A stretch of 64,000 nucleotides of DNA from Microbulbifer hainanensis (GCF_014904735.1 NZ_JACZCR010000031.1:203805-267804), one strand, 5' to 3'. Shown: positions 27,195 through 37,499, numbered from the stretch's first letter. Notes: a model not told the origin generated them from the sequence alone. Numbers and translations: made by a program.

Positions 27195-28583
27195 ATGGAA
27201 GTTGAGGTAGATAGCCCCGTGTCCGACTCCCCCACCAAAATCTGGACGCCGCAAAGCTGGCGCGATTTCGACGCAAAGCAACAACCGAAATACGATTCCG
27301 CCGCGCAGGTGAGTGAGGTCACAGGACAGCTTTCCGGCTATCCGCCACTGGTGTTTGCCGCCGAGGCGCGAGAGCTGCGCCGCCAACTGGCCGAGGTGGC
27401 CGAGGGTAAGGCTTTCCTGCTACAGGGGGGCGACTGCGCCGAGTCGTTTGCCGATTTCAATGCCAACCGCATTCGCGACACTTTCAAGGTGTTGCTGCAA
27501 ATGGCGGTGGTGCTGACCTTTGCCGGCAATCTGCCAGTGGTGAAGGTCGCCCGCATGGCTGGTCAGTACGCCAAGCCACGTTCAGCGGATACGGAAACGA
27601 TCGACGGGGTGGAATTGCCGAGTTATCGCGGCGATATCATCAACGGAATCGATTTCACCGCCGAAGCGCGCCGGCCGGATCCGCAGCGCATGCTGACTGC
27701 TTACAATCAGTCCGCGGCCACGCTGAATCTGTTGCGCGCCTTTGCCCAGGGTGGCCTGGCCGATCTGCACGAGGTGCACGGCTGGAACCTGAGCTTCCTC
27801 GAAAACAACCCCCAGCGGGAAAAATACGCGCAACTCGCGGAGCGCCTGCAGGACGCACTGGAGTTTATGGCCGTGTGCGGTGTCACCTCCGCCAATACGC
27901 CGGCCATTCGCGAGACGGTACTCTATACGTCGCACGAGGCGCTGCTGCTCGATTACGAACAGGCATTGACCCGTACGGACAGCATCACCGGCAAATGGTA
28001 TGACTGCTCCGCACATATGCTGTGGATCGGTGAGCGCACGCGCGAGCTGGATGGCGCCCACGTGGAGTTCCTGTCCGGTGTATGGAATCCGATCGGGGTC
28101 AAAGTCGGTCCGACCATGCAGCCGGATGAGCTGCTGCGCCTGATCGACAAGCTGAACCCGAATAACGAAGCCGGGCGCCTGACACTGATTACCCGTATGG
28201 GGGCCGATACCCTCGGTGACAAATTACCGGCCCTGGTACAGGCAGTGCAGAGGGAAGGGCGTTCGGTCGTCTGGAGCACCGACCCGATGCACGGCAATAC
28301 GGTCAAGGCCAGCAGTGGTTACAAGACGCGGAATTTCGACAAGATTCTGCGGGAGATCCGCGATTTCTTCGCCGTGCACCGCGCCGAGGGCAGCCATCCC
28401 GGCGGTATCCACCTGGAGATGACCGGCCAGCACGTCACCGAATGCACCGGGGGCGCCTGGAGGATTTCCGAGGCGGACCTGGCCAGCTGCTATCGCACCC
28501 AGTGCGATCCGCGCCTGAACGCGGACCAGGTACTGGAGCTGGCGTTCTGCGTTGCCGAGTGGCTGCGCGACAGTCGCACCTGA
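27195..28583 (+). CDS. Class II 3-deoxy-7-phosphoheptulonate synthase
   Basis: The protein has 462 residues, matching the plant-like class II DAHP synthase. Typical stretches are [61 protein letters not shown] and [15 protein letters not shown]. It condenses phosphoenolpyruvate and erythrose-4-phosphate, the first step of the shikimate pathway. The opening residues [18 protein letters not shown] are the conserved N-terminal signature. Start ATG 27195 gives a short acidic extension before it. Confidence 0.95.
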   Translation: MEVEVDSPVSDSPTKIWTPQSWRDFDAKQQPKYDSAAQVSEVTGQLSGYPPLVFAAEARELRRQLAEVAEGKAFLLQGGDCAESFADFNANRIRDTFKVLLQMAVVLTFAGNLPVVKVARMAGQYAKPRSADTETIDGVELPSYRGDIINGIDFTAEARRPDPQRMLTAYNQSAATLNLLRAFAQGGLADLHEVHGWNLSFLENNPQREKYAQLAERLQDALEFMAVCGVTSANTPAIRETVLYTSHEALLLDYEQALTRTDSITGKWYDCSAHMLWIGERTRELDGAHVEFLSGVWNPIGVKVGPTMQPDELLRLIDKLNPNNEAGRLTLITRMGADTLGDKLPALVQAVQREGRSVVWSTDPMHGNTVKASSGYKTRNFDKILREIRDFFAVHRAEGSHPGGIHLEMTGQHVTECTGGAWRISEADLASCYRTQCDPRLNADQVLELAFCVAEWLRDSRT

Positions 28584-28681
28584 TTTGGCGGAGAGGTCTG
28601 AGCGCTAGTTCGGCTATCTCCCACTGAAGGGCGACCGCGGTGGCTGCCTGATCTCGCATGTTAATCCGGCCTCGGTCCCGG

Positions 28682-28729
28682 TAGCGCTTTCGGAAACAGC
28701 CTCATCGGCTATCGTTTCTGAAAGCGCTA
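28682..28729. promoter_or_regulatory. Long imperfect hairpin with AGCGCT arms
   Basis: TAGCGCTTTCGGAAAC and GTTTCTGAAAGCGCTA are inverted with one mismatch, and AGCC/GGCT continues the stem toward a TCATC loop. It is 87 bp upstream of the GST gene and 98 bp after DAHP synthase. No T run follows. It could be a structured 5' leader or paired operators. Confidence 0.4.
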
Positions 28730-28815
28730 TGGGTACCCGGGGGAGCTCGTAGCGCGCGAATTCCAGAAATTACTTTGTCCGTTCCTGAATTTATCCATGC
28801 CATTTGGGGGTGCCC

Positions 28816-29505
28816 ATGTACCAGCTCTATATCGCCAACAAAAATTACTCTTCGTGGTCTCTGCGCCCCTGGCTATTGCTGAAGGAACTGGAAATTCCGT
28901 TTGAAGAGCAGCTGGTGACATTCGATGAAGGCGGCAGCTGGAAGAAGTTTCGCAGCTTTGCGCCCAATGGCCTCGTGCCCTGCCTGGTGGACGGCGAGGT
29001 GCGGGTGTGGGATTCCCTGGCTATCGTCGAGTATGTCGCCGAGTCGTTTCCGCAGGTGTGGCCGCAAGAGCGGGGCGCCCGGGCCTGGGCGCGCTCCGCC
29101 ACTGCGGAAATGCACTCCGGTTTCGGCGCGCTGCGGGATATCTGCACGATGAATTGTGGTGTGCGTATTGCGCTGGCTGAGATCACGCCGGCATTGCAGA
29201 AAAACATCGACCGAATTGATGAGCTGTGGCGCGAAGGGCTGGAGCGATTCGGCGGGCCATTCCTGGCCGGCAATACGTTCACTGCGGTCGACGCGTTCTA
29301 TGCGCCGGTCGCGATCCGAGCGAGAACTTACGGTCTCGAATTGAGCGCGGCCGCGGAGGCCTATGCCGAGCGCCTGCTGCAGCTGCCGGCGATGCGGGTC
29401 TGGGTGGCCGATGCGCTGCAGGAAACCTGGCGGGAGCCGGGACACGAAGAGGAGCTGGCGCGCGCTGGCTCCATCCTCGAGGACAACCGTCGCAACCCTG
29501 CCTGA
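28816..29505 (+). CDS. Glutathione S-transferase family protein
   Basis: The 229-residue protein has a thioredoxin-like N-terminus (YIANKNYSSWSLRPWLLLKEL, with SSWSLRP as the glutathione-site signature), APNGLVPCLVDG and DSLAIVEYVAESFP, then an all-helical C-terminal domain ending with AGNTFTAVDAFYAPVA. GSTs of this subgroup have unknown substrates. ATG 28816 is chosen, with GGGGG five bases upstream. Confidence 0.9.
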   Translation: MYQLYIANKNYSSWSLRPWLLLKELEIPFEEQLVTFDEGGSWKKFRSFAPNGLVPCLVDGEVRVWDSLAIVEYVAESFPQVWPQERGARAWARSATAEMHSGFGALRDICTMNCGVRIALAEITPALQKNIDRIDELWREGLERFGGPFLAGNTFTAVDAFYAPVAIRARTYGLELSAAAEAYAERLLQLPAMRVWVADALQETWREPGHEEELARAGSILEDNRRNPA

Positions 29506-29861
29506 ACCTTTCGCCGTAGCAGTGCGCGGCCCATCGCGGCCGCACGCCGAACTCTCCCTGATATCTGGCGGTCATGGCCGCCCAGTTTTCCAGTTCTTAC
29601 CGGTTACCTCGATATCCAGTACTTTCAATAAACCCACGTGTTAAGTCGTTATCATATGATCGTAAAAGCAAACATATCCATCCCGCCCAGAGGTTATTTG
29701 TTGATCAGGTGAGGGGACTTGCCGCGGAAAAGCATCGATCTGTCGTCAGTTACGCAAATTGAGTGTGTCGTTATGGCGGTATCGTAATGCTCCGGTTACA
29801 CTCGGGCGCGATAAACGACAAATACCTATAAATGAACGGGAGTGTGGAAATGCGTCAATCA
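29506..29861. other. Intergenic region before the M3 peptidase gene
   Basis: This stretch is about 355 bp with no supported gene, repeat or hairpin of note. The second half is AT-richer and should carry the promoter of the M3 peptidase gene. GATAAAC near 29810 is a possible -10 element. Confidence 0.35.
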
Positions 29862-32072
29862 CTGATCGCACTGTCCATTGCCGCGGCACTGGCGGCCGCT
29901 GGGGGATGTAGTAAAGGAACGGACCAGGCGCAGTCAGCGCACGGGAGTGTCCAGGCAGCGTCCGCGGTTGCCGAGGCCGGTAAGTCGGCGGTAGGGCAGA
30001 ATCCGCTGCTGGCAGAGTGGACGGGTCCTTACGGTGGCGTGCCGGCATTTGACAAAATTAGCGTAGAAGATTTCAAGCCGGCACTGGAAGCGGCAATGGC
30101 CGACAATCTGGCAGAGATCGACGCGATTGCCGGCAATCCGGAGGCTCCGACATTTGCCAATACCATCGAAGCGCTGGAACGCAGTGGCGCCGAGCTGAAT
30201 CGCGTTTTCGCGTACTGGGGCGTCTACAGCTCCAACCTGTCGTCGCCGGAGTTTCGCGCCGTGCAGCAGGAAATGGCCCCTAAGCTGGCCGATTTCCAGT
30301 CCAAGATCACCCAGAACGATGCGCTGTTCCAGCGCGTAAAAGCGGTGTTTGATGTTCGCGACAGCGCCGATTTGCGCAGTGACCAGAAGCGCCTGGTCTC
30401 GCTGATTTACAACCAGTTCGCCAATAATGGCGCGACGCTGGCCGGTGAGGCCAAGGAGCGCTACGCGGCAATCAACCAGCGTCTTGCCAAGCTCTATACC
30501 GAGTTTTCCAACAACGTGCTGGCGGATGAAGAGGGATACGATATCTTCCTGCGTAGCGACCAGCTGAAAGGTTTGCCGGATTCCTTCATCGCTGCTGCGG
30601 CGGCACTGGCGGAAGAGAAAGGGCAGAAGGGTAACTACGCGATAACCAATACGCGCTCTTCCATGGATCCCTTCCTGACTTACTCTGACAATCGTGAATT
30701 GCGCGAGAAGGTCTGGCGCAACTATTACAATCGCGGTGACAACGGCGGTGAGCACGACAACAATGCGATCATCGCGGAGATACTCAAGCTGCGCGACGAG
30801 CGCGTCGGCCTGCTCGGGTTTGATAACTATGCCGAGTGGCGTTTGCAGGACCGCATGGCGAAAACTCCGGAAAATGCCATGCACCTGATGGAAGCTGTGT
30901 GGCCGGCAGCGGTCGCGCGGGTGAAGGAAGAGGTTGCGGACATGCAGGCTCTGGCCGATTCCGAAAACGCGGATATCACTATCAAGCCGTGGGATTACCG
31001 CTACTACATGGAGAAGGTCCGCAAGGCCAGGTATGACCTGGATTCCGACGAAGTGAAGCAGTACCTGCAGCTGGACAAGCTGCGCGAGGGGATGTTTTAC
31101 GTGGCCGGCGAGCTGTTTAATTTCCAGTTCACTCCGGTCGAGGCGGGCAAGGTCCCGGTTTTCCATGCGGATGTGAAAGTCTGGGAAGTGACCGACAAAA
31201 CCAGCGGCAAGCATATCGGCCTCTGGTATCTGGATCCGTTTGCGCGGGCGGGCAAGCGCTCCGGTGCCTGGGCAACCATGTACCGCGATCACACCACTTT
31301 TGATGGAGAGCAGACGGTACTCGCTTCCAACAACTCCAACTTCATCAAGGGCGCTCCGGGTGAACCGGTCCTGGTGAGCTGGGACGATGCGGAGACCTTC
31401 TTCCACGAGTTTGGGCACGCGCTGCACTTCCTGTCATCCAACGTCGCCTATCCGACGCTGAACGGCGGTGTGCGCGATTACACCGAGTTCCAGTCGCAAC
31501 TGCTGGAGCGCTGGCTGTCCACCGATGCGGTGATCAACAATTACCTGGTGCACTACAAAACCGGGGAGCCGATTCCGGCCGAGCTGATTGCCAAGATCAA
31601 GAAGGCCGCCACCTTCAACCAGGGTTTCGCTACCACTGAGTATCTGGCATCTGCGCTGATGGACATGAAGTACCACACTGTGGATCCGGAAGGTATTGAT
31701 CCAGACAAGTTCGAGCGCGAGACTCTGGACGAGCTGGGCATGCCGAGCGAACTGGTGATGCGTCACCGTTCTCCGCAGTTCGGGCACGTCTTTTCCGGTG
31801 AAGGCTATGCAGCCGGTTACTACGGCTACATGTGGGCGGATGTACTGACTTCGGACGCTGCCGAAGCGTTCGCCGAAGCGAAGGGTGGTTTCTACGACAA
31901 GGCCGTAGCGCGCAAGCTGGTGGATAACCTGTTTGCTCCGCGCAATGCCGTGGATCCCGCGGAAGCCTACCGCGCTTTCCGTGGCCGCGATGCCCAGATC
32001 GATGCATTGATGCGCGATCGCGGTTTCCCGGTACCGGGCGAAAAAGCCAGTACGGTTGCCGTTAAAGACTAA
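29862..32072 (+). CDS. M3-family metallopeptidase lipoprotein (Dcp-like)
   Basis: The protein has 736 residues from ATG 29862, preceded by GGGAG; an in-frame ATG 30 bp upstream is less likely. The lipoprotein signal IALSIAAALAAAGGC puts it in the periplasm attached to a membrane. The catalytic site ETFFHEFGHALHFLS (HExxH) is near residue 515, with the third zinc ligand in EFQSQLLERW and substrate-binding YAAGYYGYMWADVL near 655. It matches the peptidyl-dipeptidase Dcp/oligopeptidase A group. A strong terminator follows. Confidence 0.93.
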   Translation: MIALSIAAALAAAGGCSKGTDQAQSAHGSVQAASAVAEAGKSAVGQNPLLAEWTGPYGGVPAFDKISVEDFKPALEAAMADNLAEIDAIAGNPEAPTFANTIEALERSGAELNRVFAYWGVYSSNLSSPEFRAVQQEMAPKLADFQSKITQNDALFQRVKAVFDVRDSADLRSDQKRLVSLIYNQFANNGATLAGEAKERYAAINQRLAKLYTEFSNNVLADEEGYDIFLRSDQLKGLPDSFIAAAAALAEEKGQKGNYAITNTRSSMDPFLTYSDNRELREKVWRNYYNRGDNGGEHDNNAIIAEILKLRDERVGLLGFDNYAEWRLQDRMAKTPENAMHLMEAVWPAAVARVKEEVADMQALADSENADITIKPWDYRYYMEKVRKARYDLDSDEVKQYLQLDKLREGMFYVAGELFNFQFTPVEAGKVPVFHADVKVWEVTDKTSGKHIGLWYLDPFARAGKRSGAWATMYRDHTTFDGEQTVLASNNSNFIKGAPGEPVLVSWDDAETFFHEFGHALHFLSSNVAYPTLNGGVRDYTEFQSQLLERWLSTDAVINNYLVHYKTGEPIPAELIAKIKKAATFNQGFATTEYLASALMDMKYHTVDPEGIDPDKFERETLDELGMPSELVMRHRSPQFGHVFSGEGYAAGYYGYMWADVLTSDAAEAFAEAKGGFYDKAVARKLVDNLFAPRNAVDPAEAYRAFRGRDAQIDALMRDRGFPVPGEKASTVAVKD

Positions 32073-32091
32073 ACGGCAACTTCCTGAGAAA

Positions 32092-32125
32092 AAGGCCGCG
32101 TTGCGCAAGCAGCGCGGCCTTTTTT
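32092..32125 (+). terminator. Terminator of the M3 peptidase gene
   Basis: GGCCGCG / CGCGGCC with inner TTGC..GC pairing, flanked by AA before and six T residues after, 20 bp past the stop codon. Confidence 0.88.
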
Positions 32126-32235
32126 GTTGCGCCAACGGAATGTTGTGGAAGGGGATTGCTTGCGGGGAGCCGGCGACCGGGTGGCGCGGTTTCCCTGAGC
32201 TAGAATTTGATTCGGGATAGGGCCGTGGAGCAGAT

Positions 32236-32442
32236 ATGGATAAGTGGCTGATTGTGATCGGCGGCATTCTGGTTGCCGCCGGAGTGCTCTACCACTTCGT
32301 GCCCGGGCTGTTTACCTGGTTTGGCCGCCTGCCCGGGGATATTCGCATCGAGTCAGAGCACAGTAAGGTTTTTATCCCAATTACATCGATGATCATACTG
32401 AGCGTCGCACTCAGTGTGCTGCTCAGCTTTTTCCGGCGCTGA
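32236..32442 (+). CDS. DUF2905 family membrane protein
   Basis: The 68-residue protein has two hydrophobic segments separated by the conserved WFGRLPGDIRIE, which defines DUF2905. Its function is unknown. The last 20 bp overlap the end of the convergent Lrp-type regulator gene. Confidence 0.9.
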   Translation: MDKWLIVIGGILVAAGVLYHFVPGLFTWFGRLPGDIRIESEHSKVFIPITSMIILSVALSVLLSFFRR

Positions 32443-32914
32443 CCAGCTGCTCCAGTGGCAGTTCAGTGCGGTAGCGCACCTGCTTCAGGGAGAAGCTGCT
32501 CTTGATATGGTCGATGCCAGGCAGTTCGGTGAGTTTCTTGTCGAGAAACTCCTGGTAGGCCTGCAGGTTCGGCACCACCACACGTAGCAGGTAGTCGAAG
32601 TCACCGGTCATCAGATAGCACTCCATGACTTCTGGCCACTGGCCAATGACCGATTCAAAATCCTGCAGTTCTTTCTTTACCTGGTGATTCAGGGTGACCT
32701 GGATGAAAACGCTCACCGGCAGGCCAACCATCTCCGGTTCCAGCAACGTGACTGCCCGTTTGATAAACCCCTGTTCGTGCAGGTTCTTGACCCGTCGGGA
32801 GCAGGGGGAAGGGGACAGGCAGACTTTCTCCGCCAGCTCGATATTGGGGATGGTGGCGTCCTGCTGAAGGATTTCCAGGATCTTCTTGTCGATGGCGTCC
32901 AGTACGTAGGCCAT
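32423..32914 (-). CDS. Lrp/AsnC-family regulator
   Basis: The protein has 163 residues from ATG 32914; a further 16 codons upstream are not family-like. The N-terminal HTH (LDAIDKKILEILQQDATIPNIELAEKVCLSPSPCSRRVKNL) is followed by the RAM ligand-binding domain (GLPVSVFIQVTLNHQ, VMECYLMTGDFDYLLRVVVP, IDHIKSSFSLKQV). It is divergent from the indolepyruvate oxidoreductase gene and probably regulates it in response to an amino acid. Confidence 0.92.
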   Translation of the reverse strand: MAYVLDAIDKKILEILQQDATIPNIELAEKVCLSPSPCSRRVKNLHEQGFIKRAVTLLEPEMVGLPVSVFIQVTLNHQVKKELQDFESVIGQWPEVMECYLMTGDFDYLLRVVVPNLQAYQEFLDKKLTELPGIDHIKSSFSLKQVRYRTELPLEQLVSAGKS

Positions 32915-33200
32915 AGGGGGTTCCGTGTCTCGTCTATGGTGATCACACCCGACTGCGAACAACTTGTGAACAACTATAGTGCTCTACCGCAGTCTTGCCA
33001 GCGGGGAAATTAGCGCCAAGTGGCGTTTCGCTTGCCTTCCCCAGAATGGTGTGATTTGAGTGATTTGTTGCTGATACCGATCTATCAGTGGTGACTTATG
33101 CCGTCATTATGCCTGATCGCAGTCTAATTTGGTATGACCTGCTTCGCTGGCGGGTGTTAATTTTACCCGCAGACAGATAATCAAAAACAGGTGGTACCCC

Positions 33201-36200
33201 ATGGCGATGGTAGAAGGCGATCAGGAGCTGGGCTTCGATAGCGAATACTCCCTGACAGCGGCATTCACCCGAGATGCCGGCCGTGTCTTCCTGACCGGTA
33301 TCGATGCGCTGGTGCGCCTGCCGATCATGCAGAAACAACTGGATGAGCGGGCAGGGCTCAATACCGCGGGCTTTATTTCCGGCTATCGCGGATCGCCCCT
33401 GGGCGGCTACGACCAGGCCCTGTGGCGGCACAAGAAACTTCTCGCCGAGCGCGATATTCACTTCGAGCCCGGTATCAACGAGGATCTCGGTGCCACCAAT
33501 ATCTGGGGCACCCAGCTTCTCGACCACTATCGCGCGCAGGCCACTCGCGACGGCGTCTTCTCCATTTGGTACGGCAAGGGCCACGGTGTGGATCGCAGTG
33601 CCGATGTTTTTCGCCAGGCCAATGTGCAGGGCACGTCCAAGCTCGGCGGGGTGCTGGCCCTCTGTGGTGACGATCACACCGCCGAGTCCTCGATGTTCTC
33701 TCATAACACCGACCAGATCTTTGAGTCGGTGATGATGCCGCTGCTGTTCCCGGCCACGATCGAAGAGTACCTGACCCTGGGGCTGGCGGGCATTGCCATG
33801 TCGCGGTTCTCGGGACTCTGGGTCGGTTTCAAGACCATTACTGAAACGGTCGAGGCCGGCGCATCCTTGCTGGTGCCGGAACTGCCGCAGTTTGCGATTC
33901 CCAAAGATTTCCCAATTCCGGCCCACGGCCTGAATTACGACCCGCACCTCAACTGGCCGGCGGAGCGCATGGAGTACGAGCGGCGTATGCTCGAAGAACG
34001 CCTGCCGGCAGCGCGCGCCTTTGCCTACGCCAACCGCCTCGACCGGACCGTCGTCGCTGCGCCGAAGAAACGCTTCGGTATCGTTACCGTCGGCAAGGCC
34101 CACGGCGACCTGCTGGAGGCGCTGGAACTGCTGAACCTGACCGAACAGGACCTGCAGGACGCGGGTATCTCCATCTACAAAGTGGCCATGGCCTGGCCAC
34201 TGGAACCCCGCGGCATGACGGAGTTCGCTACCGGTATGGAACGCCTGCTGGTGGTCGAAGAGAAGCGGCCGCTGGTGGAAGACCAGCTCAAGAACCTGCT
34301 GTACGGCTGGGCCGATGGCGAGCGACCGAAAGTCGTGGGCAAGAAAGATCTCGACGGCAATGATCTGCTGCCGGCGATCTGGGGTTTTGGCCCGGACCAG
34401 GTGGCCAAGGCGATCGCCCGCTGGCTCGCCGACACGGAAATGTCTGCCCAGCTGGCGCCGCTGGCGGAAAAGCTCGGCGGCAACGTACCCGCCAAGGCCG
34501 TCGGGCTGCTCGCGCGGGAGCCCATTTTCTGCGCCGGCTGCCCGCACAATACATCTACCAAACTGCCGGAAGGCAGCCTCGGCAGCGCCGGTATCGGTTG
34601 CCATATCATGGCGCTGGGCAAGGGCCTGCGCACCGATACCTTCTCCCATATGGGCGGCGAGGGTGCCCAGTGGGTGGGATTGCATCGCTTCTCCAGCGCT
34701 GGCCATATTTTCCAGAATATGGGGGACGGGACCTACAACCACTCTGGCCTGCTGGCGATCCGCCAGGCCGTAGCCAGCAAGATCAACATCACCTACAAGA
34801 TCCTGCTCAATGACGCCGTAGCCATGACCGGCGGTCAGCCCGCCGAGGGGGAGGTCAATGCCCCCAGCCTGGCGGCCCAGCTGCTGGCCGAGGGTGTGGG
34901 TACCGTCGTGCTGATGACCGAGAACCCGGAACTCTGGCGTAAAAAATGGGGGCGCGCCCACCGCGGCGAACTGCCGGGTAAAGTGGAGGTGCTGCCGCGT
35001 TCGGAACTGGATGCCGTGCAGCGCCGCCTGCGCGAGACGCCCGGTGTTACTGCGATTATTTACGAGCAGGTTTGCGCGGCGGAGAAACGCCGCCGGCGCA
35101 AGAAAAAACAGATGGTCGATCCGCCCAAGCGATTGCTGATTAACCACCGCGTCTGCGAGGGGTGCGGCGACTGCAGCGTGCAGTCCAGCTGTATCGCCGT
35201 GGAGCCCTTGGAAACCGAATTCGGGCGCAAGCGCCAGATCAACCAGTCCAGTTGCAACAAGGACCTGCGCTGCGCGGACGGCTTCTGCCCGAGCTTTGTG
35301 ACGGTCGAGGGCGGTGAACTGAAAAAGCCGCCGGTACAGTCCCTGGCCGAATCCCTCGATGCCGCGATTGCCGGCCTGCCGGCGGCGCCGCTGGCCGACC
35401 TGGAGCAGCCGCTCAGCGTGCTCGTCGCCGGTATTGGTGGCAGCGGTGTGCTCACCGTGGCGGCACTGCTGGGGATGGCCGCGCATCTGGAAGAGAAGGG
35501 CAGCACCACGCTGTATTTCACCGGGCTGTCGCAGAAAAACGGTGCCGTCGTGGCCCACGTCAAAGTGGCGGCGAAGCCTGAGAATATCACCACGGCGCGT
35601 ATTCGCGATGGCGCGGCCGAACTGCTGCTGGGTTGCGATATGGTGACCGCGGCGGGGCAGCGGCCGAAGCTGGCCGCGGGCAAAGTCCGCTCACTGGTCA
35701 ATACCGCTGAAGTTCCGGTGGCCGCTTTCGTCCGCGACAACGAGCTGGCGTTCCCGGCGGATGCCACCCAGCAGAGCATCGAATCCCTGAGTGCCGAATA
35801 CTTCGCGTTCGACGCCAACAAATACGCCCAGGCGCTGTTTGGCGATACCGTCGCCAGCAACCTGATGATGATGGGCTATGCCTGCCAGAAGGGCCTGTTG
35901 CCGATTGGTGACGCGGCGCTGGAGCGGGCCATCGAGCTGAACGGCGTGGCGGTGGAGAACAACCTGCGTGCATTCCGGGCGGGCCGCCTGCTCGCGGTAA
36001 ACCCGAAGGCAGTTGAGCAGCTGGCGGTGCCGGCACAGCCGGTCAAGCTGGTAGAGCCGCAGGAGTCGGTGGAACAGCTGATCGCACGGCTGTCCGCTGA
36101 GCTGACGCAATACCAGAGCTCGGCCTATGCGCGCTGTTTCACCCGCGCAATCGAGCGCCTGCACAGCGCAGAAAGAGACCTGAACGGCGGCGATGCACTG

Positions 36201-36740
36201 ACCCGCACTGCGGCACAGAGCCTGTTCAAGGCCATGGCCTACAAGGACGAATACGAGGTTGCCCGCCTGTACTCCGGCGAGGATTTCCAGCGTCAGTTAC
36301 GCGAGACCTTCACCGGCAATTTCCGCCTGAAATTCCATATGGCGCCGCCGGTAGTGGCGCGTCCGGACAGCAGCGGCAGAATTCGCAAGATGGTATTCGG
36401 CTCCTGGATGGGCAAACTGATGCCACTGCTGGCGAAGGGCAGGGTATTGCGCGGCACCGTGTTCGACGTATTCGGCTATACCCGCGAGCGCCGCATCGAG
36501 CGCAGCTGGGCCCGCCAGGTCGAGCGCGCGGTCATTGCCGTTGCCGCGGGTCTGCGCACCGACAATGCAACGGCTGCCCACGAGCTGCTGGCGCTGCCGC
36601 TGCAGGTGCGTGGCTACGGTCACGTGCGCGAGGAGAAGTTCTCCCAGGTGCGCGACCAGTGGAACCAGCTGCTGAACGACTTTGCCGGTGGCGATGGTGA
36701 GGACCGCGATAGCGAAGCTGCTCTGGCCGTCGAAGTCTGA
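33201..36740 (+). CDS. Indolepyruvate ferredoxin oxidoreductase, fused alpha-beta type
   Basis: The protein has 1179 residues in one chain. The pyrimidine part (about 20-400) includes GFISGYRGSPLGGYDQALW. The TPP-binding part (about 430-620) has FCAGCPHNTSTKLPEG, GGEGAQWVG and KILLNDAVAMTGGQPAEG. 4Fe-4S cysteines are in HRVCEGCGDCSVQSSC and LRCADGFCP (about 650-690). The gamma-type domain (about 735-920) has VAGIGGSGVLTVAALLGMAA. It decarboxylates aryl 2-oxoacids to acyl-CoA with ferredoxin or another acceptor. AGGTGGT before ATG supports the start. The divergent Lrp regulator suggests control by amino acids. Confidence 0.95.
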   Translation: MAMVEGDQELGFDSEYSLTAAFTRDAGRVFLTGIDALVRLPIMQKQLDERAGLNTAGFISGYRGSPLGGYDQALWRHKKLLAERDIHFEPGINEDLGATNIWGTQLLDHYRAQATRDGVFSIWYGKGHGVDRSADVFRQANVQGTSKLGGVLALCGDDHTAESSMFSHNTDQIFESVMMPLLFPATIEEYLTLGLAGIAMSRFSGLWVGFKTITETVEAGASLLVPELPQFAIPKDFPIPAHGLNYDPHLNWPAERMEYERRMLEERLPAARAFAYANRLDRTVVAAPKKRFGIVTVGKAHGDLLEALELLNLTEQDLQDAGISIYKVAMAWPLEPRGMTEFATGMERLLVVEEKRPLVEDQLKNLLYGWADGERPKVVGKKDLDGNDLLPAIWGFGPDQVAKAIARWLADTEMSAQLAPLAEKLGGNVPAKAVGLLAREPIFCAGCPHNTSTKLPEGSLGSAGIGCHIMALGKGLRTDTFSHMGGEGAQWVGLHRFSSAGHIFQNMGDGTYNHSGLLAIRQAVASKINITYKILLNDAVAMTGGQPAEGEVNAPSLAAQLLAEGVGTVVLMTENPELWRKKWGRAHRGELPGKVEVLPRSELDAVQRRLRETPGVTAIIYEQVCAAEKRRRRKKKQMVDPPKRLLINHRVCEGCGDCSVQSSCIAVEPLETEFGRKRQINQSSCNKDLRCADGFCPSFVTVEGGELKKPPVQSLAESLDAAIAGLPAAPLADLEQPLSVLVAGIGGSGVLTVAALLGMAAHLEEKGSTTLYFTGLSQKNGAVVAHVKVAAKPENITTARIRDGAAELLLGCDMVTAAGQRPKLAAGKVRSLVNTAEVPVAAFVRDNELAFPADATQQSIESLSAEYFAFDANKYAQALFGDTVASNLMMMGYACQKGLLPIGDAALERAIELNGVAVENNLRAFRAGRLLAVNPKAVEQLAVPAQPVKLVEPQESVEQLIARLSAELTQYQSSAYARCFTRAIERLHSAERDLNGGDALTRTAAQSLFKAMAYKDEYEVARLYSGEDFQRQLRETFTGNFRLKFHMAPPVVARPDSSGRIRKMVFGSWMGKLMPLLAKGRVLRGTVFDVFGYTRERRIERSWARQVERAVIAVAAGLRTDNATAAHELLALPLQVRGYGHVREEKFSQVRDQWNQLLNDFAGGDGEDRDSEAALAVEV

Positions 36741-36759
36741 GGGCGGGATTAAAGAAAAG

Positions 36760-36788
36760 GCAGCGGGATCGGGGGGTGATCCCGCTGC
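36760..36788 (-). terminator. Terminator between the convergent oxidoreductase and chrR genes
   Basis: The perfect stem GCAGCGGGATC / GATCCCGCTGC with a 7-nt loop is followed, on the minus strand, by CTTTTCTTT. It serves the chrR transcript and may also stop the oppositely directed one. Confidence 0.75.
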
Positions 36789-36806
36789 GTCGTCATAGGG
36801 AGCAGC

Positions 36807-37499
36807 TCACCCTGGACGAAAAGACAGGAAGGGGTTCACCAGCCAGCCGAGCAGGCCGGTGACTGCCACCGGTGCCTCCACAACTGAAAAGCACAGGCAT
36901 TCCTGATCCTGAGTGGCAATCGGCCTGTGCACCTCACCGGGTTCCCGTACCAGGAAGTCCCCCGGCCCGTAGACGCCGTCGGCATCGGAAAAGCGACCGT
37001 GCAGTACCAGTACGACTTCCTGGCCGCGGTGATCGTGTTCGGCCGTCTTGCCGCCGCGGCCAATACGGTGGAAAGCCACTTCGTAACGGTCCTGTCCGGA
37101 TTTCAGTCGCGACATCTTCAGCGCCGGCGACACCCGCTGCCATTTCAATGGCCAGTTGTTGCGTACCAGCTTGTCGATTACCCGCGGCAGGTTTGCCAGC
37201 GCCGGATCATTGGATCCGCGTTTGTCGGCCCGGGTGTCCGTCGCAGTCCGTGGTTCTTCCGCGGATTGCCGCTCCGCTACCTCGATACGATCCAGCAGGC
37301 GCTGCAGCGCATCATCTGCCGTTGGTTGGGGTTCGCTGTCATCGAGCAGGTTGCCGCCCAGATGGTTCAAATTCTCGCAGTGCCGCCGGCACTGGGGGCA
37401 GAGCTGCAGGTGTGCGGATACCGACAGGCTCACTGCCCAGGGCAGGTTCCCCGCGGCGTACTCGAGCAGCATGTTTTGATCGGGATGGTGACGGATCAT
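36807..37499 (-). CDS. chrR: ChrR-family anti-sigma factor with cupin domain
   Basis: The protein has 230 residues. The N-terminal zinc anti-sigma domain shows HLQLCPQC (HxxxCxxC) near residue 30; the C-terminal cupin (about 130-215) has AEHDHRGQEVVLVLHGRFSD and VHRPIAT. In Rhodobacter sphaeroides ChrR holds sigma E inactive until singlet oxygen triggers release. The start overlaps the sigma gene end by 4 bp (ATGA), so the two are coupled. Confidence 0.93.
   Translation of the reverse strand: MIRHHPDQNMLLEYAAGNLPWAVSLSVSAHLQLCPQCRRHCENLNHLGGNLLDDSEPQPTADDALQRLLDRIEVAERQSAEEPRTATDTRADKRGSNDPALANLPRVIDKLVRNNWPLKWQRVSPALKMSRLKSGQDRYEVAFHRIGRGGKTAEHDHRGQEVVLVLHGRFSDADGVYGPGDFLVREPGEVHRPIATQDQECLCFSVVEAPVAVTGLLGWLVNPFLSFRPG

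Noticed and set aside
29934..31427. Minus-strand open frame of 497 codons
   Set aside because: Antisense to the M3 peptidase, no signal, motif or family feature.
33096..35558. Very long minus-strand open frame of 820 codons
   Set aside because: It lies opposite the indolepyruvate oxidoreductase gene, has low-complexity His/Gln/Arg-rich translation and no domain. It is a GC-bias shadow of the real gene.
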